A stretch of DNA of 64,000 nucleotides from Sphaerochaeta sp. (GCA_016342655.1 JAEINL010000005.1:1-64000); one strand, 5' to 3'; shown: positions 25,007-33,848, counted from the first letter of the stretch. The notes: a model not told the origin generated them from the sequence alone. Numbers and translations are program-made.

Positions 25007-25655
25007 GAAAGAGTGCCTCCTTGATGGCAGAATCAACCTTCTCCTTACCCCAGAGGATATTCAGCCTCATTATTTCCTGTGCAGCCTCGCAATCCTTTAT
25101 TTCCAAGGCATCGAGCAGTTTCAAATGGTCACCGCTCGTCCTTTGCAACCGTTCGAGATCGGTGATATCAGAAAGCCGGACGAAATGTATCCTCTTGGAT
25201 ATGTCTCCCAGCAACTGGGCCAATACCTGGTTTCCTGCAGCTTGGGCAAGCGTGTCATGAAACAGCTCATCCTCATAAGCGGATATGCAGACATTCCCCG
25301 AGAGGCTTTCAACCACCTCTTGCCAGCGTTTTCTCAACCATGCAAGGAGATCTGCACCAAGGCCTTTTTTGCACAAGATGCTGACAACCTCCAATTCCAA
25401 AACCAAACGGGTATCATAGAGCTCATTGACCTCCCTGAGGTCAATGAGCCTCACTGTGTAGCCCTTATGCGCCTCCTTCTGTATGAGGCGTGCTGAGACA
25501 AGGCTGTTGAGTGCCTCACGTACAGGGGAGCGGCTTACCCCGAACTCGGTGCAGAGTTCCTCCTCAGTAAACCTATGCCCAGGCGAATAGGCCCATGTAC
25601 TGATACGATCAGCAAGAGTATTGTAGATAGTTACACTACGTGAACGCTCACCCAT
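24987..25655 (-). CDS. GntR-family (FCD domain) transcriptional regulator
   Basis: A 222-aa regulator. The N-terminal winged helix is clear (TEEELCTEFGVSRSPVREALNSLVSARLI, 30-58) and the C-terminal FCD-type ligand domain follows (DTRLVLELEVV; ELFHDTLAQAAGNQVL; DHLKLLDALEIKDCEAAQEIM). It sits inside the operon. The best candidate target is the TTGTATACAA palindrome in the operon promoter near 31991, which matches sites known for FCD GntR proteins; autoregulation by a pathway intermediate is the likely scheme. Confidence 0.92.
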   Translation of the reverse strand: MGERSRSVTIYNTLADRISTWAYSPGHRFTEEELCTEFGVSRSPVREALNSLVSARLIQKEAHKGYTVRLIDLREVNELYDTRLVLELEVVSILCKKGLGADLLAWLRKRWQEVVESLSGNVCISAYEDELFHDTLAQAAGNQVLAQLLGDISKRIHFVRLSDITDLERLQRTSGDHLKLLDALEIKDCEAAQEIMRLNILWGKEKVDSAIKEALFHAHHMA

Positions 25656-25675
25656 GGCAAACCTCCCCTACGCAC

Positions 25676-26059
25676 CTACTGTGTGAATACGAACACATTC
25701 ACCGGATCGCCTGGCCTCTCATCGCTCTCAACGACAGTGGAATGGAGTGCCATCCCAGTCTTGGGATCGTCCACCTCCAGCTGTCCTGATGCACGCAAAC
25801 CGTTTTCGAACTCAACAATGCCAAACAGCATATTCTTTTTGGAATATCCTTCGGGCAGGTTCCAAAGTCTTGTCCAGGAGAGCAGGGTGCAAGGACCTTC
25901 AAGATCGAAGGTCTCCCACCCCTTACCGGTCACCGGATCCCGCCTGGTGTCACAAGAGCTGCATACCATCGGTGCAGGATAATAAATGGCGCCACACTTG
26001 AGGCACTTGTATGCTTCAATCTTTGGCTCCTTCTGGTCGTACATGCTGAAATCAATCAT
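25676..26059 (-). CDS. DUF35 OB-fold protein with zinc ribbon
   Basis: A 127-aa protein with an N-terminal rubredoxin-like zinc ribbon (CLKCGAIYYPAPMVCSSC, two CxxC pairs) and a C-terminal OB-fold (CTLLSWTRLWNLPEGY; LFGIVEFENGLRASGQL). DUF35 proteins pair with thiolase-superfamily enzymes: they channel CoA substrates to archaeal thiolase/HMG-CoA synthase and, as ChsH2, form the steroid side-chain aldolase with Ltp2. It lies 10 bp after the thiolase-like gene, so the two almost certainly form a complex. Confidence 0.9.
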   Translation of the reverse strand: MIDFSMYDQKEPKIEAYKCLKCGAIYYPAPMVCSSCDTRRDPVTGKGWETFDLEGPCTLLSWTRLWNLPEGYSKKNMLFGIVEFENGLRASGQLEVDDPKTGMALHSTVVESDERPGDPVNVFVFTQ

Positions 26060-26069
26060 GGATTACCCC

Positions 26070-27266
26070 CTACTCCTTTGCGCAGATAAGTGCGACAACA
26101 TTGTTGCCAAAGCCACCGAAATTGACCGACATGCCATACTTGGGATTGAGGACCTGTCTGCCCTTCTCGGCCTCTCCGCGCAACTGCCGGACCAGCTCCA
26201 CCGCTTGGGAGACGCCTGTGCCCCCTACCGGGTGACCTTTGGACTTCAGTCCCCCTGAGGTGTTTATGGGCAACCTCCCACCGATGTCTGTCTCACCCTT
26301 GCGAACGGCTAGGAAACTCTTCCCCCGTTCGAAGAACCCAACCTCCTCACTGATGGCAAGCTCCAGGATGGAGAATGCATCATGCAACTCGGCAAACGAG
26401 ATGTCCGAAGGCTTGAGGGACGCCATCGCATAGGCCTTCTCAGCCGCCATCCTCACTGCATTAAGCATGAGAGGATCCTTACGGTTGTGTACGCAATGGG
26501 TATCGGTGGCACTTGCGATGCCTGCAATCCTAATGGGTTTCTTGGGGAAACCCTTGGCCTTGGGCGAGTCCATATTCACCAGCAACAAGGCTGCCGCCCC
26601 ATCGCTGACCGGGCAGGTGGAATACATGCGTAGCGGTTCCGCCACGTAGGTATTTACCACCGATGCATCAGGACCGTCCGCTATTGCCTCAATGGTGCAG
26701 GGGGCCTGGATATGGGCATACTTGTTCTTTGCCCCATTTGCATGGTTTTTGACAGCAAGCAAGGCAAGGTCTCGCTCGGTCAGACCGTAGCGCTCCATGT
26801 ACATGCGGGTGAATATCCCTCCAAAGGCAGGCAGGGTCAGGCCCATATTATACTCGGCTTCGGTATGGAGCATCGTTGCCACATAGTCGGTACCAACCCA
26901 TCCGGTGACCTTGCGCATCACCTCCCCTCCCACGACCAGCACGATGTCAGCCATACCACTGGCTACGGCCATATACCCGATCTTGATGGCACTCGCACCC
27001 GATGCAGGGCCGTTTTCCACCAACTCGGCAGGAACCGGCTCCATATCCATGCGACTTACCAAAGCCGAGGCAACAGCGCTCTGGTGACAAAACAGGCCGC
27101 TGGCCATGTTGCCTACGATGACCTGATCTACCTCCTTTCTTCGTGCGAGAAAGTGCGCATCCTCCAAAGCATCGGTGGCTGCGTATGCCAGCACATCCGA
27201 GAGATCATACTCTGAAGAATTACCAAATTTCGTATGTCCTATTCCAACGATTCCTACATTAGCCAT
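26070..27266 (-). CDS. Thiolase-superfamily (SCP2/Ltp2-like) protein lacking the catalytic cysteine
   Basis: A 398-aa thiolase-fold protein starting MANVGIVGIGHTKFG, typical of the SCP2-thiolase branch. Where active thiolases have the nucleophile cysteine (consensus ENACASG) this protein reads ENGPASG, with proline at 87, confirmed on the DNA (GGC CCT GCA). The C-terminal cysteine site also lacks Cys (SVNFGGFGNN). The histidine of the GHPVGG motif and the HDAFS segment are kept. It is therefore unlikely to do ordinary thiolysis. The Ltp2-ChsH2 aldolase pair, also thiolase fold plus DUF35, offers a model: retro-aldol cleavage of a CoA ester. Tightly packed between GNAT-like and DUF35 genes. 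Confidence 0.85.
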   Translation of the reverse strand: MANVGIVGIGHTKFGNSSEYDLSDVLAYAATDALEDAHFLARRKEVDQVIVGNMASGLFCHQSAVASALVSRMDMEPVPAELVENGPASGASAIKIGYMAVASGMADIVLVVGGEVMRKVTGWVGTDYVATMLHTEAEYNMGLTLPAFGGIFTRMYMERYGLTERDLALLAVKNHANGAKNKYAHIQAPCTIEAIADGPDASVVNTYVAEPLRMYSTCPVSDGAAALLLVNMDSPKAKGFPKKPIRIAGIASATDTHCVHNRKDPLMLNAVRMAAEKAYAMASLKPSDISFAELHDAFSILELAISEEVGFFERGKSFLAVRKGETDIGGRLPINTSGGLKSKGHPVGGTGVSQAVELVRQLRGEAEKGRQVLNPKYGMSVNFGGFGNNVVALICAKE

Positions 27267-27269
27267 GGC

Positions 27270-27956
27270 CTACCTCTTGAACCCCGGAATTTGGGGATAT
27301 TCGCTGGGCATGATCAGCTTTTCTGAAGACTTGAGGTCTTCTGCAGATACCGGTCGTACACCAGTGCATTTGACGTCTCGAACAGCGTCCCAGAGAGGAC
27401 GTGTCAGCACAAAGGTCGGAACTCCACCCAACTCATGCCTTACTTCAGGAAAGAGTGAGGAGCGGTCCTCAAGCTGGTACTCGATCATCCACCTCTTGAA
27501 CCCATTGGGACTCTCTGCAACGATGTACACCTCATCCTCACCGAGGATATCCAGGTGGTGCTCCATCTTGGCGGCGAAAAGTTGCGCTCCCACCCTGAAA
27601 CCACGCTTGATGGTAAGGGTATGCAGGCTCATGCCCAACTTGGGAGTCACATGCCGACTGGTGACAATCCCTGCGATGACGCCATTGATTGTGCCTACAA
27701 GCACGAACTCATTGGCAACCCTGTAGCGATACCAGCCCAAGATCTCCGAATACATGCGCACAGCAACGATATCGTAGAAATCCTTGGCAACTCCAAACAA
27801 AGGATAGAGGGTGCCCAAAAGGGCTCCAACTTCCTCGCGCTTCGCCTCACGAACCACCATCTTCTCCCCCGAAGCCAAGGTTATAACCTTAGCAGGATAG
27901 GGTTTGAGCGGAAGAGCCGGCGGTCGTAGGGTCTTTTCCATTGCATCCAATGCCAT
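27270..27956 (-). CDS. GNAT-like acetyltransferase-fold protein
   Basis: A 228-aa protein. VVREAKREEVGALLGTLYP at the start, VLVGTINGVIAGIVTSR in the middle and LTIKRGFRVGAQLFAAKMEHH near 130-150 fit the beta-alpha layout of GNAT acyltransferases, with the R-G-x-R-V-G segment at the acyl-CoA pyrophosphate loop position. Assignment is moderate; no specific subfamily is recognised. It is 3 bp from the thiolase-like gene. Since thiolase-like, DUF35 and GNAT proteins all handle CoA esters, the operon appears to carry an acyl-CoA stage. Confidence 0.6.
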   Translation of the reverse strand: MALDAMEKTLRPPALPLKPYPAKVITLASGEKMVVREAKREEVGALLGTLYPLFGVAKDFYDIVAVRMYSEILGWYRYRVANEFVLVGTINGVIAGIVTSRHVTPKLGMSLHTLTIKRGFRVGAQLFAAKMEHHLDILGEDEVYIVAESPNGFKRWMIEYQLEDRSSLFPEVRHELGGVPTFVLTRPLWDAVRDVKCTGVRPVSAEDLKSSEKLIMPSEYPQIPGFKR

Positions 27957-27976
27957 ACTTGTCTCCTTTTTGAGAA

Positions 27977-28849
27977 CTATCTCTTTCTTGCCTCTTCATG
28001 CAACCAGGCATTCTTTGATCCTGCAACATCCCCAAAGCGAGTCAGCTCGGCTTTGGCCTTCTTTGCCATCAGGGCCTCATAGCGGTCATCCTCAACATGG
28101 GCGACGATTCTTGCTATGGAGGACTCCCCGTCGACAAATCTCCAGGGGTAACAGCCTATGACAGCCCTCTGGTTCAACAGCAGATCAATATCCCCGCCTA
28201 CACACTCCGCATGGATAATGCCATGGTTGAACATCTCGATGTGCATCAGCTGGTACTTGTCTTCAGTAAAGAACTCATCAAGGCTCTTTCCATACTTTTC
28301 CTTGAAGTGAGCATCACACTGCTTCGCCTCACGGGGCATCCAGTCGCGGATCTTGGTGTTCATGGGGTGGTCTGCGCTTCCGCAGTCCACACCGATCCAG
28401 CGCAGCTTCTTCTTCTTTGCCCACTCGGCAAACTCACGGTCAGGGCCGGGGTGCTTGATCATGTACCTGATCTCGTCGCCTGTTGGCTGGTCCCACCCAT
28501 AATGGTGAAAGCCTGTATGGATCAGAAGGATGTCCCCTTCCTTCACCTCAACACGGTCCTCCACCATCTTGGAGGTATAGACATCATAATCTGAGCAGAC
28601 ATCAGAGAGGTCTACGATGGCTCCCTCATGCACCAAAAAGTCCATGTCCAGCTGGGCAATGTCCTTTCCAGGGGTGTAGAAGTGAATCTCTCCATCAAGG
28701 TGGGTCCCCACATGGTTGGAGTGGGTCACCACCTGCCCATTGGCACCATTGGGCGCAAGCCGCTTGAAGTACTGGACTTGCAGGGGGATGTACGTTGGCC
28801 AAGGTGGGGTACCAATACCCAAAGGAATGGTCAGATCTATTACTTTCAT
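27977..28849 (-). CDS. Cyclase-family (PF04199) metal-dependent hydrolase
   Basis: ATG 28849 is chosen since AAGGAGATTGTG lies before it; 290 aa. It has the family metal motif HVGTHLDGEIHF, plus GDILLIHTGF and a later GVDCGSADHP. The family includes bacterial kynurenine formamidase and isatin hydrolase, which open amide-containing rings or N-formyl groups, so ring opening of the hydroxylated heterocycle is a reasonable role. It is the second gene of the operon. Confidence 0.85.
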   Translation of the reverse strand: MKVIDLTIPLGIGTPPWPTYIPLQVQYFKRLAPNGANGQVVTHSNHVGTHLDGEIHFYTPGKDIAQLDMDFLVHEGAIVDLSDVCSDYDVYTSKMVEDRVEVKEGDILLIHTGFHHYGWDQPTGDEIRYMIKHPGPDREFAEWAKKKKLRWIGVDCGSADHPMNTKIRDWMPREAKQCDAHFKEKYGKSLDEFFTEDKYQLMHIEMFNHGIIHAECVGGDIDLLLNQRAVIGCYPWRFVDGESSIARIVAHVEDDRYEALMAKKAKAELTRFGDVAGSKNAWLHEEARKR

Positions 28850-28873
28850 CACAATCTCCTTTTTTCGGTATAA

Positions 28874-31800
28874 TCAACCGGCGCAATATTCGTCGGCAAA
28901 AGCCATAAGAGCGTCCTTGAAGCACGAGGAAGGGGGTTTTACCAACCCTGCCCCCACCATCCCTATCCCAGGATCCTTGTGGGCGATACCGGTGTTGATG
29001 ACTGGCAGGATGCCACTTTCAACGACCTTTTGCACATCAATGCCTGTAGGGGTTCCGCGGAAATCGAGGGCGGGGATGCGATACTCCCTGTTCTCGGCAA
29101 GGGTTATGCTGTACATCCGCTTGGTATAGAGGATGGCATCAGATGCAGAGCCTCCCACGAACTTCACAATTGCCGGTGAGGCGGCCATCGCAAAGGCACC
29201 GAAGCCCGAGGTTTCGGTGATGACCGAGTCCCCGATATCCGGGGCAGAATCCTCAGCCTTGAAGCCAGGCAGGTACAGCCCATCGACCATGGAAGCAGGA
29301 GCGGTAAACCAACGATCACCCAGACCGGATATCCTGATGCCAAAATCCGTACCATTGCGGGCCATAGCTGTAATGAGGGTACTGCCTTTGACATTTGCAG
29401 CTGCATCCATAGTGCATTTTGCAGACGGCATGGAGAGATTTAGGAAGAAGTGGTCGTTCGCGTGCATGAAGGAGAATATCCTGGCAAGCTCTTCTTTTTT
29501 GTCGGAGAGCATCACCAAATGAGGTGCCAGCTCACGGATTATCAAAGAGGTGCCAGCCCTGTTGCGGTTATGGCACTCGTCTCCCATCTGCAGGGCCTGG
29601 ACTATGATGCTGCGCATATCAATAGGACCGTGGGAGAGCATTGCCTTGTTGAGAATCGGTGCAAGACTGTGTTCCATCCATCTGAGGCGCTCTATGACCT
29701 CAGGAGAGTAGGCACCATAGCGCAGGACCTTGCCCAACCCCTCGTTGAGGGTTGCGTACGCCCTGTTGCCAAAGGTAGCATTTTCCAAAATCCAGACAGG
29801 CATGCTCGCTGTTATGATCCCTGCCATCGGCCCTACACAGCTATGGTGGTGACAAGGTTCGAAGTCAATCTCACCTGAAGATGCCAAGGCAGTAGCCTCC
29901 TCGGCGTTGTTTGCCCTGCCTTCATAGATTAGGGCCCCTATCACGGCACCTTTCATAGGTCCGCACATCCGATCCCACGTAACAGGAGGGCCAGCATGCA
30001 GAACCAGGTTCTCCCTCATGCCGGGAATGACATCCAGGGCTTTGCCAATACCCAATAAAGTGGGCTTTCCCTGCAGGACCTTCTCAATGGCAATTGCATT
30101 GGCCGAATCAACCAAATCCAGAGCACCGATGCGAGAGAGGGCTCCTATCAGGCTAGGGTCACCTCCGGCCGGAGGTCTCCAATCGAGATGGATGGCAGAG
30201 GAACCAAGGTTATCTGCAAAGCTTTGCAACCCTAGGTTAACGACCTTCACTCCCTTGAAGAGGGAGAGTACAGGGGCAACTTCCAACGAAGGGCCCTTAC
30301 TGGCCTGTGAAGAAGGCTTTTTACTAGGAACAGCGACACTCTTCTCAATACCCGGGCCATACTCCTGGACGAGGATACGCCTCGCTAGCTGGACTGCCTG
30401 ATAGTTGGAACCCATGACCACCACCCCTGCCTGTTCAAGCTTGGCTACCTGGGAGGCAAAGCCTTGGGGATCCAAGGCTGTACCGGTCACCGAAGCGATG
30501 ACTGAAAGGTAGCCACCCCTCTTCACAGCCGACTCTTTAGCTTTGAGCAGGGCTGGGACCATAGATCCCGCAGGGTCGTCACAGGAGCCATAGCCGAGCA
30601 CACAATCCAGCAGCATGACGGCAATTGAGGGGTCGTCACTTTCAGATAGGATGCGATCAACCCGGGTAGAGGGGTCGATCATAGGATGGGGCCTCCCTAC
30701 AGTAAAGACATCATCTCCTAGGTCAATGATGGTGTTTCCCACCGATATTTGCGGGTCTTCAGGTACGAATGCAGGATTGGTGTGGTTGTTTGACCATACG
30801 CCTCCAGGAATATCAGACAAGGCAAGCCAGGCTTCGTCTGCAAGCGTCCCCCCTGTATAATATCCGCGTAGGTTCTTCTGTTCGGGAAGAAAGGATTCTG
30901 ACTCCTTCTTCACCAAGGCATCGATGGTCTCATGATCGAGGTCAAAACTCCAAGCGTCATGGTGTTCACGCTTAGGAAGGACACTACCTGACAGGGAAAG
31001 GGCAACGCGTGCTGTCTCCTCAAGATTGCTTGTCCAGTGGATAGTCTCATACGATGGGTACTGTGCAGGGTCTGCTCCGATGAAATGGACCACAGAGGGC
31101 TTCCCACAGGCAGACAGCTCTGAAAGGATGGGTTCTACAACCTCAGCTGCAGGGGGTTTGGAGACAACGACAATGACGCTTGTCTCGCTATCAGAAGCAA
31201 GGGCCGCTATGCCAAGGCTCATCATCAAGGCACCCACCGCCTTGTTCTTCAAATCCCGTCCACCGGTACCGATGGCTTGGCTTATGCCACCTCCATACCG
31301 ACCGATGAGGGAAGTCACCTCCTGCAGGCCTGTCCCTGAAGCCGCCACTACACCGATAGATCCGCCCTTGACGACATTGGCAAAGCACAGGGGTTTTCCA
31401 CCGATGATGGCGGTCCCGCAGTCGGGTCCCATGACCAGCAAGCCCTTTGCAAGGGCTTCCTTCTTGAGGGAGATTTCATCTTCTAGGGAGACATTGTCGG
31501 AGAAGAGCATGACATGCAGGCCATTATGCAACGCCTTGCGTGCCTGGTGGGCGGCATAGATGCCGGGAACCGATATGATGGCCAAATTGAGATCGGGGTA
31601 TGCCGCCAGAGCATCTTCAATGCTATGCAGCTCTTCCTGTGCACTGTCTTGGTTCTTGGCCCCTCGCTTCCCTGCCAACAGCTCATTGGCAAAGGCTACG
31701 ACCTCTTCGTAGTCATTTTCGTTACAAGAGATGGCCATCACAAGATCTGATGGGGTGACAGAGGATAGGTCAGAGGTAGGAAACCCTTGGTCTAGGAGCA

Positions 31801-31933
31801 ACTGGACATTCATGGCAGTACCCATGGTAACTGTTGCTTCTTGTACTGATGGATGGTTCTCTAGGTCTCTGCTGGCGAGCATCAACATAACAGAATCAAC
31901 GTACATGTCCCTCTTTACGGTAACACGTTTCAT
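28874..31933 (-). CDS. fdrA: FdrA-YlbE (AllF-AllG) fusion protein
   Basis: The track ORF starts too early; ATG 31933 follows AAGGAGTACTACA and gives MKRVTVKRDMYVDSVMLM, 1019 aa. Residues 1 to about 500 are FdrA: succinyl-CoA-synthetase-like folds with MGPDCGTAIIGG and VAASGTGLQEVTSLIGRYGG and GISQAIGTGGRDL. From about 560 to the end it is YlbE/DUF1116: HLDWRPPAGGD, GPMKGAVIGALIYEG, EPCHHHSCVGPMAGI and NRNRAGTSLIIRELAP. In E. coli these are separate neighbouring genes of the allantoin region, linked with the DUF2877 protein to oxamate carbamoyl transfer. No allantoinase, ureidoglycolate dehydrogenase or carbamate kinase is in this operon, so the substrate may be different. First gene of the operon. 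Confidence 0.88.
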   Translation of the reverse strand: MKRVTVKRDMYVDSVMLMLASRDLENHPSVQEATVTMGTAMNVQLLLDQGFPTSDLSSVTPSDLVMAISCNENDYEEVVAFANELLAGKRGAKNQDSAQEELHSIEDALAAYPDLNLAIISVPGIYAAHQARKALHNGLHVMLFSDNVSLEDEISLKKEALAKGLLVMGPDCGTAIIGGKPLCFANVVKGGSIGVVAASGTGLQEVTSLIGRYGGGISQAIGTGGRDLKNKAVGALMMSLGIAALASDSETSVIVVVSKPPAAEVVEPILSELSACGKPSVVHFIGADPAQYPSYETIHWTSNLEETARVALSLSGSVLPKREHHDAWSFDLDHETIDALVKKESESFLPEQKNLRGYYTGGTLADEAWLALSDIPGGVWSNNHTNPAFVPEDPQISVGNTIIDLGDDVFTVGRPHPMIDPSTRVDRILSESDDPSIAVMLLDCVLGYGSCDDPAGSMVPALLKAKESAVKRGGYLSVIASVTGTALDPQGFASQVAKLEQAGVVVMGSNYQAVQLARRILVQEYGPGIEKSVAVPSKKPSSQASKGPSLEVAPVLSLFKGVKVVNLGLQSFADNLGSSAIHLDWRPPAGGDPSLIGALSRIGALDLVDSANAIAIEKVLQGKPTLLGIGKALDVIPGMRENLVLHAGPPVTWDRMCGPMKGAVIGALIYEGRANNAEEATALASSGEIDFEPCHHHSCVGPMAGIITASMPVWILENATFGNRAYATLNEGLGKVLRYGAYSPEVIERLRWMEHSLAPILNKAMLSHGPIDMRSIIVQALQMGDECHNRNRAGTSLIIRELAPHLVMLSDKKEELARIFSFMHANDHFFLNLSMPSAKCTMDAAANVKGSTLITAMARNGTDFGIRISGLGDRWFTAPASMVDGLYLPGFKAEDSAPDIGDSVITETSGFGAFAMAASPAIVKFVGGSASDAILYTKRMYSITLAENREYRIPALDFRGTPTGIDVQKVVESGILPVINTGIAHKDPGIGMVGAGLVKPPSSCFKDALMAFADEYCAG

Positions 31934-31977
31934 TGTAGTACTCCTTGCCACACCCATGGGAAAGAACACACAAGAAC

Positions 31978-32005
31978 AGTATATACAAGTTTGTATACAA
32001 GTCAA
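31978..32005 (-). promoter_or_regulatory. Operon promoter with GntR operator in the spacer
   Basis: On the minus strand TTGACT (32005-32000), a 16-bp spacer and TATACT (31983-31978) precede the FdrA-YlbE start by 44 bp. The spacer contains the perfect palindrome TTGTATACAA (31991-32000) and a second half-copy (TATACAAG, 31982-31989). This is the sequence type bound by FCD-class GntR regulators, one of which is encoded in the operon. Confidence 0.75.
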
Positions 32006-32429
32006 TTAAAAAATTGCAAATGTACTTTTCGCCTTTTGTAATTTGAATAGATACATATAGTTATAATTTATGTCTGTGAGACATATAAGATCCTTTACAA
32101 TCCAATATCATGCAAAAAACAGCTTAGTCTCTTACGTACGGGTCTGTGACAACAGAGGAAAGCTATTACCTGAACATTCCTGCTAGAGACTTAGGTAATC
32201 CATTCATTTTCATGCCACGTTTGGTACCACTTTGAGGCATCAAGAGTAACACCAAAATTCTTCAGGACTACTAACAGGCCCTTCTCTACAGCATATTTCT
32301 TAATTGTGCTGTTTTTTTGATATTCTCTCCTCTTTTGTCAGTTGTGATGTGCCTTAAGTGGTCTTACCATTAACGAGTAATGAAAGGACATGAAAGATTC
32401 ATGTTTGAAACAGACCAAAAGGAGAGAAT
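32006..32429. other. Divergent intergenic region with a short decayed frame
   Basis: Between the divergent operons. A 48-codon minus-strand frame (32191-32337, ending QTWHENEWIT) looks protein-like but has no start, ribosome site or recognised family; it could be a gene remnant. The binding-protein gene's ribosome site AAAAGGAGAGAAT is at the right edge. I do not see a clear promoter for it by consensus. Confidence 0.4.
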
Positions 32430-33779
32430 ATGAGAAAAGTAAAATCAAAGATCATGATGATTATTGTTATCATGATGATTGCTTCCATTTCAGTCTTTGC
32501 TGGTGGAGCAAAAGAGGGAACTGGCCAAGTAGATAGTAAAAGTGGGGCAGACGAAGTAATGACATTACAGATGTTCTACCCGGTACAAGTAGGTGGACCA
32601 CTTACTAAACTTGTGGAAAAGATTGCAGATGATTTTCACAAGGCGAATCCGAACATTATTGTAAAACCAATTTATACTGGTAACTATGATGACACTGTCG
32701 TAAAAATTCAAACGGCTATTCAAGGGAAAACTCCACCTGATTTCTTCTTAAGTCTAGCAACCCAACGTTTTAGTTTAGCTTCTTCTGATTCAGTAATCCC
32801 ACTTGATGACTTAATTGCAAAAGATGGTGGTGATGAATACATCAACGATTTCCTTCCTGGATTCATGGAAGACTCCTTTGTTGATGGAAAAATCTGGAGT
32901 ATCCCCTTCCAAAGAAGTACTCAAATAATTTATTACAATAAGGAGGCCTTCAAGGAAGTTGGGCTGGATCCAGAATCTCCTCCAAAAACTTGGGCAGAAT
33001 TACTCGATTTTTCCAAAAAGCTCACCAAGAAAGATGCAGGTGGGAACGTAGTGAGATGGGGCGTAGGCCTTGCTCAACAATCAGGATCTGCCCAATGGCA
33101 GTTCACTGGATTCTGTTTGGAAAACAGCGTGAATGGGGAAAACCTCATGAGTGATGATGGAAAGAAAGTATTCTTCAACACACCAGAAAACGTTGAGGCT
33201 CTCCAATTCCAAATTGACTTACAACAAAAATATGAAGTGATGCCTAAAGGTGTCGTCCAATGGACAGAACTTCCTGGAGCTTTCTTAGAAGGGAAATATG
33301 GTATCATCTACCATACCACTGGAAACCTCACAAACATCTCCAAAAACGCTTCTTTTGAATTTGGAACAGGATTCATGCCTGGAAACAAACGTTATGGCGC
33401 TCCTACTGGCGGTGGCAACTTCTACATCACAAGCGGAATTTCTCCTGAAAGACAAGAAGCAGCATGGAAATTCATTCGCTTTGCAACAACTCCAGAAAGA
33501 TTAGCCCAATGGAATGTTGATACTGGATATGTTGCCCCAAGAGCAAGTAGCTTTGAAACAGCAATTATGAAGAACTACTATGAGACTCTTCCCCAAGCCC
33601 AAGTTGCTAAAGATCAGCTAAAATATGCTAAGCCAGAATTGACCACATATGACTCGGCACGGATCTGGAGAATATTCAATGATAACTACCAAGCAGCGAT
33701 CATCGGTGATTTGACTGCTAAAGCAGCATTGGACAAAGCTCAGAACGAAGCTACAAAAGTATTGGAAAGATTTCAATAA
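32430..33779 (+). CDS. Sugar-type ABC transporter substrate-binding protein (family 1)
   Basis: A 449-aa secreted binding protein of the UgpB/MalE type. The N-terminus is a signal peptide (MRKVKSKIMMIIVIMMIASISVFA followed by GGAKE) without a lipobox cysteine, the same end as the other binding protein at 42810. YNKEAFKEVGLDPESPPKTWAEL is the typical family segment. It heads an operon with two permeases but no ATPase; a shared MsmK-type ATPase, possibly one of those at 38873 or elsewhere, must serve. Glycerol-3-phosphate or an oligosaccharide are possible ligands. Confidence 0.92.
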   Translation: MRKVKSKIMMIIVIMMIASISVFAGGAKEGTGQVDSKSGADEVMTLQMFYPVQVGGPLTKLVEKIADDFHKANPNIIVKPIYTGNYDDTVVKIQTAIQGKTPPDFFLSLATQRFSLASSDSVIPLDDLIAKDGGDEYINDFLPGFMEDSFVDGKIWSIPFQRSTQIIYYNKEAFKEVGLDPESPPKTWAELLDFSKKLTKKDAGGNVVRWGVGLAQQSGSAQWQFTGFCLENSVNGENLMSDDGKKVFFNTPENVEALQFQIDLQQKYEVMPKGVVQWTELPGAFLEGKYGIIYHTTGNLTNISKNASFEFGTGFMPGNKRYGAPTGGGNFYITSGISPERQEAAWKFIRFATTPERLAQWNVDTGYVAPRASSFETAIMKNYYETLPQAQVAKDQLKYAKPELTTYDSARIWRIFNDNYQAAIIGDLTAKAALDKAQNEATKVLERFQ

Positions 33780-33794
33780 TTAGAAATTCGTTCT

Positions 33795-33824
33795 GTACAA
33801 CCACTCATTTTTGAGTGGTTGTAC
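33795..33824 (+). terminator. Strong intra-operon hairpin after the binding protein
   Basis: GTACAACCACTCA and TGAGTGGTTGTAC form a perfect 13-bp stem with a TTTT loop, 15 bp after the stop. No clean U tract follows, so it is better seen as a leaky attenuator or 3' stabiliser that lets the binding protein exceed the permeases than as a full stop. Confidence 0.65.
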
Positions 33825-33848
33825 TATCTCCCTAAAAGGAAATATGAA

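Noticed and set aside
24065-32005. Operon as a standard allantoin utilisation cluster
   Set aside because: Allantoinase, allantoate amidohydrolase, ureidoglycolate dehydrogenase and carbamate kinase are absent, while thiolase-like, DUF35 and cyclase genes are added.
33819-33848. TTG start for the first sugar permease as listed in the ORF track
   Set aside because: It lies inside a 13-bp hairpin without ribosome site; GTG 33849 has a good site.
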